IMG/VR virus record: IMGVR_UViG_3300025102_000077
Span: 1 to 41,550 of that record
Direction: 5' to 3' (one strand)
DNA from: a virus
Length of the DNA: 41,550 bases
Below, in pieces: positions 38,533 to 41,550 of the stretch; position 1 is the first letter of the stretch, and the number at the start of each line of letters is the position of its first letter. A model generated the notes under the pieces. That model saw only the letters and a list, made by a program, of their open reading frames with translations, was not told the origin of the DNA and did no database searches. Made by a program: the position numbers and the translations under genes.

Positions 38533-38573
38533 ACTCACAAGACCGCTAAGGTGGTTTAACGGTCTTAGTGAGT
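38533..38573 (-). terminator. Long hairpin between capsid and decoration genes
   Basis: ACTCAC...GTGAGT plus AGACCG/CGGTCT and TAA/TTA form an interrupted ~15-pair stem. On the minus strand the following sequence is not a good U tract, so it may act as partial terminator or processing site that lets capsid message exceed downstream genes. Confidence 0.5.
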
Positions 38574-38585
38574 AATACTTGTAGC

Positions 38586-39626
38586 TTACGCTACGCCTTT
38601 AATTTCCCCGTGATACTGCTGTGGACCAAAGTCGAATCCCATTTCCATGTAGACTGCTTTAGCCATTCTTGCATAATCATCTTGGTCTATATCTCTTACG
38701 AACATTGTTCCAAATCCTGGAATATTCAAGAATACTGGTTTAACAAAAGCTAAGTCAACGATATACGCTTTGTTAGCTGGTAAGTAATCAGATAGAGCCA
38801 TACCAATAGTTCCGAATGGTGTTACGAGTGTATCGATATCGACACCTCCAACATTTCGATCTCTTGGTAAGATACCATAATTAGTAGAACCAGAAGCTGC
38901 TGTTCCCTTAAGTACTTCATTGTTTAGATCAAGTAATTGTGCTGGAGAACAGAATAATACTGGATTCTTCATTGGCGCACCTGCGGTGTACATAGTTTTC
39001 ATCAAATTAGTAACTGCTGACCAAGATAGTTTTTGGTTTGTACCTGTACCATCTCCGTCTGTGTCGTGATATTCCCAGTTACCCCCTGCGAGGTTAACAT
39101 GAGCTGCTAATCCTCTCATTTGACGATTTTGTCCGCCTGTGGAGCCATCATTAAAAGTACCATTGAATGCTTGAAATTCAACTTTCTTAGCTATTGTTTC
39201 CAATAGTAAAGACATTTGATAAGCGAGTTCATCAGTTACCTGGTTAGTACCCTCTAGTGCTAATTTATCAATTCCGTTCTTGTAGTTTGCTGATAAATCA
39301 AACGGTACAATTTCACCACTAGCTGCTTGAGCTGAGAAAGATATTTGTACTGCTTCATGGAAAATTTCCAATACACCTTGTACAGAAGATCTGGATTGAC
39401 CTGAATAGTTAGGTTGTCCGCCCTCTGCTCCTGGTGTAACTGAAGAAACAGTTACGTTATCTTGTGTTTGAAATTGGAAAAATGTTGAGTTAGTAACAAT
39501 TCCACCATTCAAACCGCCTGCTGCTGCTAATAGAGGTGTTCTTGTAGGTGTGATTTTAAACAGTTCACCAGTAAAGTTATCAACGTCACTAGCTACTATA
39601 GGATTTGCACCTGATATTGCTGCCAT
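38586..39626 (-). CDS. Major capsid protein, SU10/DUF5309-like, 346 aa
   Basis: MAAISGANPIVASDVDNFTG, FKITPTRTPLLAAAGG and the end FVRDIDQDDYARMAKAVYME fit the SU10-type capsid family, an HK97-fold group of about 350 residues. The central part has LAYQMSLLLETIAKKVEFQA, the long spine helix, and PVLFCSPAQLLDLNNEVLKG. Neighbour of a scaffold-like gene, with GAGGAAAGG before the ATG. It forms the icosahedral shell. Confidence 0.85.
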   Translation of the reverse strand: MAAISGANPIVASDVDNFTGELFKITPTRTPLLAAAGGLNGGIVTNSTFFQFQTQDNVTVSSVTPGAEGGQPNYSGQSRSSVQGVLEIFHEAVQISFSAQAASGEIVPFDLSANYKNGIDKLALEGTNQVTDELAYQMSLLLETIAKKVEFQAFNGTFNDGSTGGQNRQMRGLAAHVNLAGGNWEYHDTDGDGTGTNQKLSWSAVTNLMKTMYTAGAPMKNPVLFCSPAQLLDLNNEVLKGTAASGSTNYGILPRDRNVGGVDIDTLVTPFGTIGMALSDYLPANKAYIVDLAFVKPVFLNIPGFGTMFVRDIDQDDYARMAKAVYMEMGFDFGPQQYHGEIKGVA

Positions 39627-39670
39627 TTAAATCATTTCCTTTCCTCTAATTTACATTAGATATTAATTAT

Positions 39671-40126
39671 TTATTTTTTATCTTTTTTTAATCGCTCAGA
39701 CATATACATCTTCGCTCGTATAGCTTCCTCTGGAGTTCCTTTTTCGATAATTTCATTTAATAAAACTATTGGATCCTCTTCTCCTATAGGTGCAGAACTT
39801 TGTTGTATTTCTTGAGACCTAGCATCTGCATCAAATATTTTATCTGCTGCTACAGAATCATTTAGATTCACATTTTGATCTGCTGTGATTCCATAATTTT
39901 CAGATAACCATGATGACAATTCGGAAGAATCTAATTTACCACTATAAAGATCTGCTGCCATCTTTCCTGTTCCTTGTGTAGGATCAAGTCCTACCTCTTT
40001 AAACAAGTTAGTTTTAGCATATCCACGTAGTTCCTTATTTTCTTTTTCCAGGCGTTTAGTGTAATCTCTAAAAGATTCCTCGCCTTTTCCCTCTGCTATT
40101 TCTGTCTCCTTAACTTCTTCTGTCAT
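39671..40126 (-). CDS. Scaffold protein, 151 aa
   Basis: Acidic, highly helical, starts MTEEVKETEIAEGKGEES, with YTKRLEKENKELRGYAK as coiled coil and a C-terminal basic helix (IRAKMYMSERLKKDKK), the usual arrangement of scaffolds that bind the capsid inner face. Located directly before the capsid gene. Confidence 0.78.
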   Translation of the reverse strand: MTEEVKETEIAEGKGEESFRDYTKRLEKENKELRGYAKTNLFKEVGLDPTQGTGKMAADLYSGKLDSSELSSWLSENYGITADQNVNLNDSVAADKIFDADARSQEIQQSSAPIGEEDPIVLLNEIIEKGTPEEAIRAKMYMSERLKKDKK

Positions 40127-40349
40127 ATCTATACCTTTTCTCTACCTTTATGCACATGCTCTATTAATGGTAGGATTTAATAGGTGTGGTTCTATTTGTT
40201 ACTAACTTATAAGTGAAAATTCCGCCTTAGAACTAGGCATTAACACCACAACGATTTGATACTTGATAGGTACGTTGGCATTCCTATCAGCATGGTGATC
40301 TATTTATATACTGGCGGATTCTACCTACGCCATTAAATATATTATAACA
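40127..40349 (-). promoter_or_regulatory. Capsid operon promoter and ~200-base leader
   Basis: Extended -10 TGTTATAAT on the minus strand at 40341-40349, start near 40333. The leader has CCGCC (near 40307) able to pair with GGCGG (near 40223) across a large loop and several smaller helices; no open frame. A structured 5' leader before the most expressed genes is plausible for stability or control. Confidence 0.55.
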
Positions 40350-40382
40350 TTTATGATATTAGGTAATAATAAAAAAACGCAC

Positions 40383-41550
40383 TTAAAGTTCTTGTAAACC
40401 TGTAACACCAGTCTCAGATATAGCAGTAGTACCTGTTGCAGAGAATATTGTTTCTTCTTCTGATTCTAATTGTTGTTTTAAAAATGCAGCTTCACTATCT
40501 CCAAATACTTCTGCTTCTAAAAATTCTGAAGTTCCAAATACTGCTTGACTCTCTCTATATTTTGCAGCTAATCTCCTAAGTCTTGGTAAATTAGTTTCTG
40601 CTTTTGCTGCTAATTGTTGTGCAAGTTGTGAATTAACACCAGCATTAATTAATCTTTGTGATTGTGATAATGTTACATCAACTCCACGTTCTGCAAATGC
40701 ACCACCTATTTGTGATATTTTAACTCTGTTTTCTATAATATCTTTACTTATATCTTCATTTATAAAACTAGCAAATATAGCTTCGTCTGTAATCTGATCT
40801 TCAGATGTAGCAACATTAGGATAGTTTTGTACATAAAATGTTTTGACTGCATCAAACTGTGGGAATAATAAACTATAAGCTGTTGATAATCTTTCTTCTA
40901 CTTCTTTTGGTGCTACGTCTTGTTCAAATAGTTGTACAATTTTATTTTCAAATAAATCAGGATTTAAATTGTAATCAGCAAAATAACTTCTATATGCTTC
41001 TACATTAGTTAAATATTGTAGTTCTGGTGTTGCACCCTCTAACCTAAGTGTCTTACCATCTTCTCTAAATATACCAGGAAACTCATCTTTGTATTTTTCT
41101 GTTGTTCTTAATTCACGTATAGCATCATCTGCTTCACCACCATTAGTGTTGTATATAGATATAAATGTTTGCAATAATTCTTCGTCCATCCATGTGTAAT
41201 TTAATCTTGCATACTCTTCAATATTAAATTTTTCTACTGGATCTCCTGGTTGTTCAGTCAATTGTGGACCTGTAGGTGGATCGCTTCTACCATCATCTGC
41301 TGAACCTATATCTTCTTCTGCAGATGTACCATCAGAATATATTGTTAGTCTCATCCTACGTCCATTATTAATGTACTCTCTTATAGAAGTTATTGTTACT
41401 GGACCACCTATACTTGAACCATCTCCTGAACCATCTCCTGAACCATCTCCTAAACCATCTCCTGAACCATCTTCTGAACCATCTTCTGAACCATTTCCTT
41501 GTCCCTCTCCTTGTCCCCCTGCATCAGCTAGAGCTTTTAATCTTGTTTCT
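40383..41550 (-). CDS. C-terminal part of junction-spanning Gly-Asp-Ser repeat protein (from 301)
   Basis: The in-frame ATG at 41354 is internal: the frame stays open up to 41550 through GGPVTITSIREYINNGRRM and the GDGS repeats, joining the N-terminal part at 301. Beyond the repeat the chain is acidic and helical (NIEEYARLNYTWMDEELLQT, SQSQRLINAGVNSQLAQQLA, LRRLAAKYRESQ), without membrane segments. The helical C-terminal domain would suit a core or portal-associated protein. A short T run follows the stop. Confidence 0.8.
   Translation of the reverse strand, partial: ETRLKALADAGGQGEGQGNGSEDGSEDGSGDGLGDGSGDGSGDGSSIGGPVTITSIREYINNGRRMRLTIYSDGTSAEEDIGSADDGRSDPPTGPQLTEQPGDPVEKFNIEEYARLNYTWMDEELLQTFISIYNTNGGEADDAIRELRTTEKYKDEFPGIFREDGKTLRLEGATPELQYLTNVEAYRSYFADYNLNPDLFENKIVQLFEQDVAPKEVEERLSTAYSLLFPQFDAVKTFYVQNYPNVATSEDQITDEAIFASFINEDISKDIIENRVKISQIGGAFAERGVDVTLSQSQRLINAGVNSQLAQQLAAKAETNLPRLRRLAAKYRESQAVFGTSEFLEAEVFGDSEAAFLKQQLESEEETIFSATGTTAISETGVTGLQEL
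41411..41550. repeat. Terminal redundancy, right copy
   Basis: Same as 1-128 with one additional 12-bp unit (140 bases) and a Ser-to-Leu coding change (TAAACC in place of TGAACC). Confidence 0.9.

Noticed and set aside
41354-41354. ATG at 41354 as the start of a 323-aa protein
   Set aside because: The frame stays open upstream through the repeat and the circular join to a better start at 301.
1-41550. Physical ends with direct terminal repeats
   Set aside because: The overlap lies inside a gene and differs by a repeat unit, so it more likely reflects circular assembly than true virion ends; read-end analysis would decide.

Overview
The window is an essentially complete genome of a tailed double-stranded DNA phage, cut at an arbitrary point. 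Bases 1-128 recur at 41411-41550, so the contig is circular or terminally redundant, and one gene reads through the join. DNA is AT-rich, genes are packed with TAATG, ATGA and GTGA overlaps, and there is no integrase, repressor, tail tape measure, DNA polymerase, helicase, primase or RNA polymerase that I can recognise. The virion genes look podovirus-like: terminase, portal, a 2,080-residue giant protein with a muralytic partner, an SU10-type capsid, and tail-tube-like proteins. Host is inferred, not shown. Several promoters have an extended -10 ending 6-7 bases before an ATG with no ribosome site (leaderless messages, common in Actinobacteria), one holin resembles the r1t type of actinophages, and one surface protein has Thr/Pro tracts. 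A low-GC aquatic actinobacterium would fit.

Layout, following minus-strand transcription. (1) 16853 down to 1, continuing at 41550 to 40383: terminase, portal, two small head genes, the giant protein, a 599-aa protein, a lysozyme-like protein, a Cys-rich microprotein, a 677-aa protein with a possible ADP-ribosyltransferase-like domain, a 413-aa protein and the junction-spanning protein. (2) 40126-31835: scaffold, capsid, small head genes, tail tube proteins, then a fibre operon with three tandem related tip proteins. (3) 31811-27974: lysis and surface module (coiled-coil membrane protein, secreted acidic Thr/Pro protein, holins, DUF5675 protein). (4) 27950-23161: metallophosphoesterase, five microgenes, Rad52-like annealing protein, winged helix protein, PD-(D/E)XK nuclease. 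(5) 20709-23140, plus strand: thirteen overlapping microgenes. (6) 20555-17613, minus strand: eleven more small genes.

The non-coding parts are the most interesting. A plus-strand RNA at about 25951-26026 has its own extended -10 promoter and a GNRA-loop terminator, and its 5' loop carries AUGUACCUCC, complementary to the GGAGGUAC ribosome sites that occur at the heads of three accessory operons (18995, 20555, 20709). A second RNA at 17223-17314 has a perfect tRNA-type acceptor stem and T arm but no D arm, and its promoter places the start within one base of its 5' end. A two-part DNA element, GATCT then CGCACGACACA about 40 bases later, occurs seven times in one orientation between 17465 and 24270, inside as well as between genes. 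Together these suggest a phage-specific regulatory or replication circuit controlling the microgene operons.
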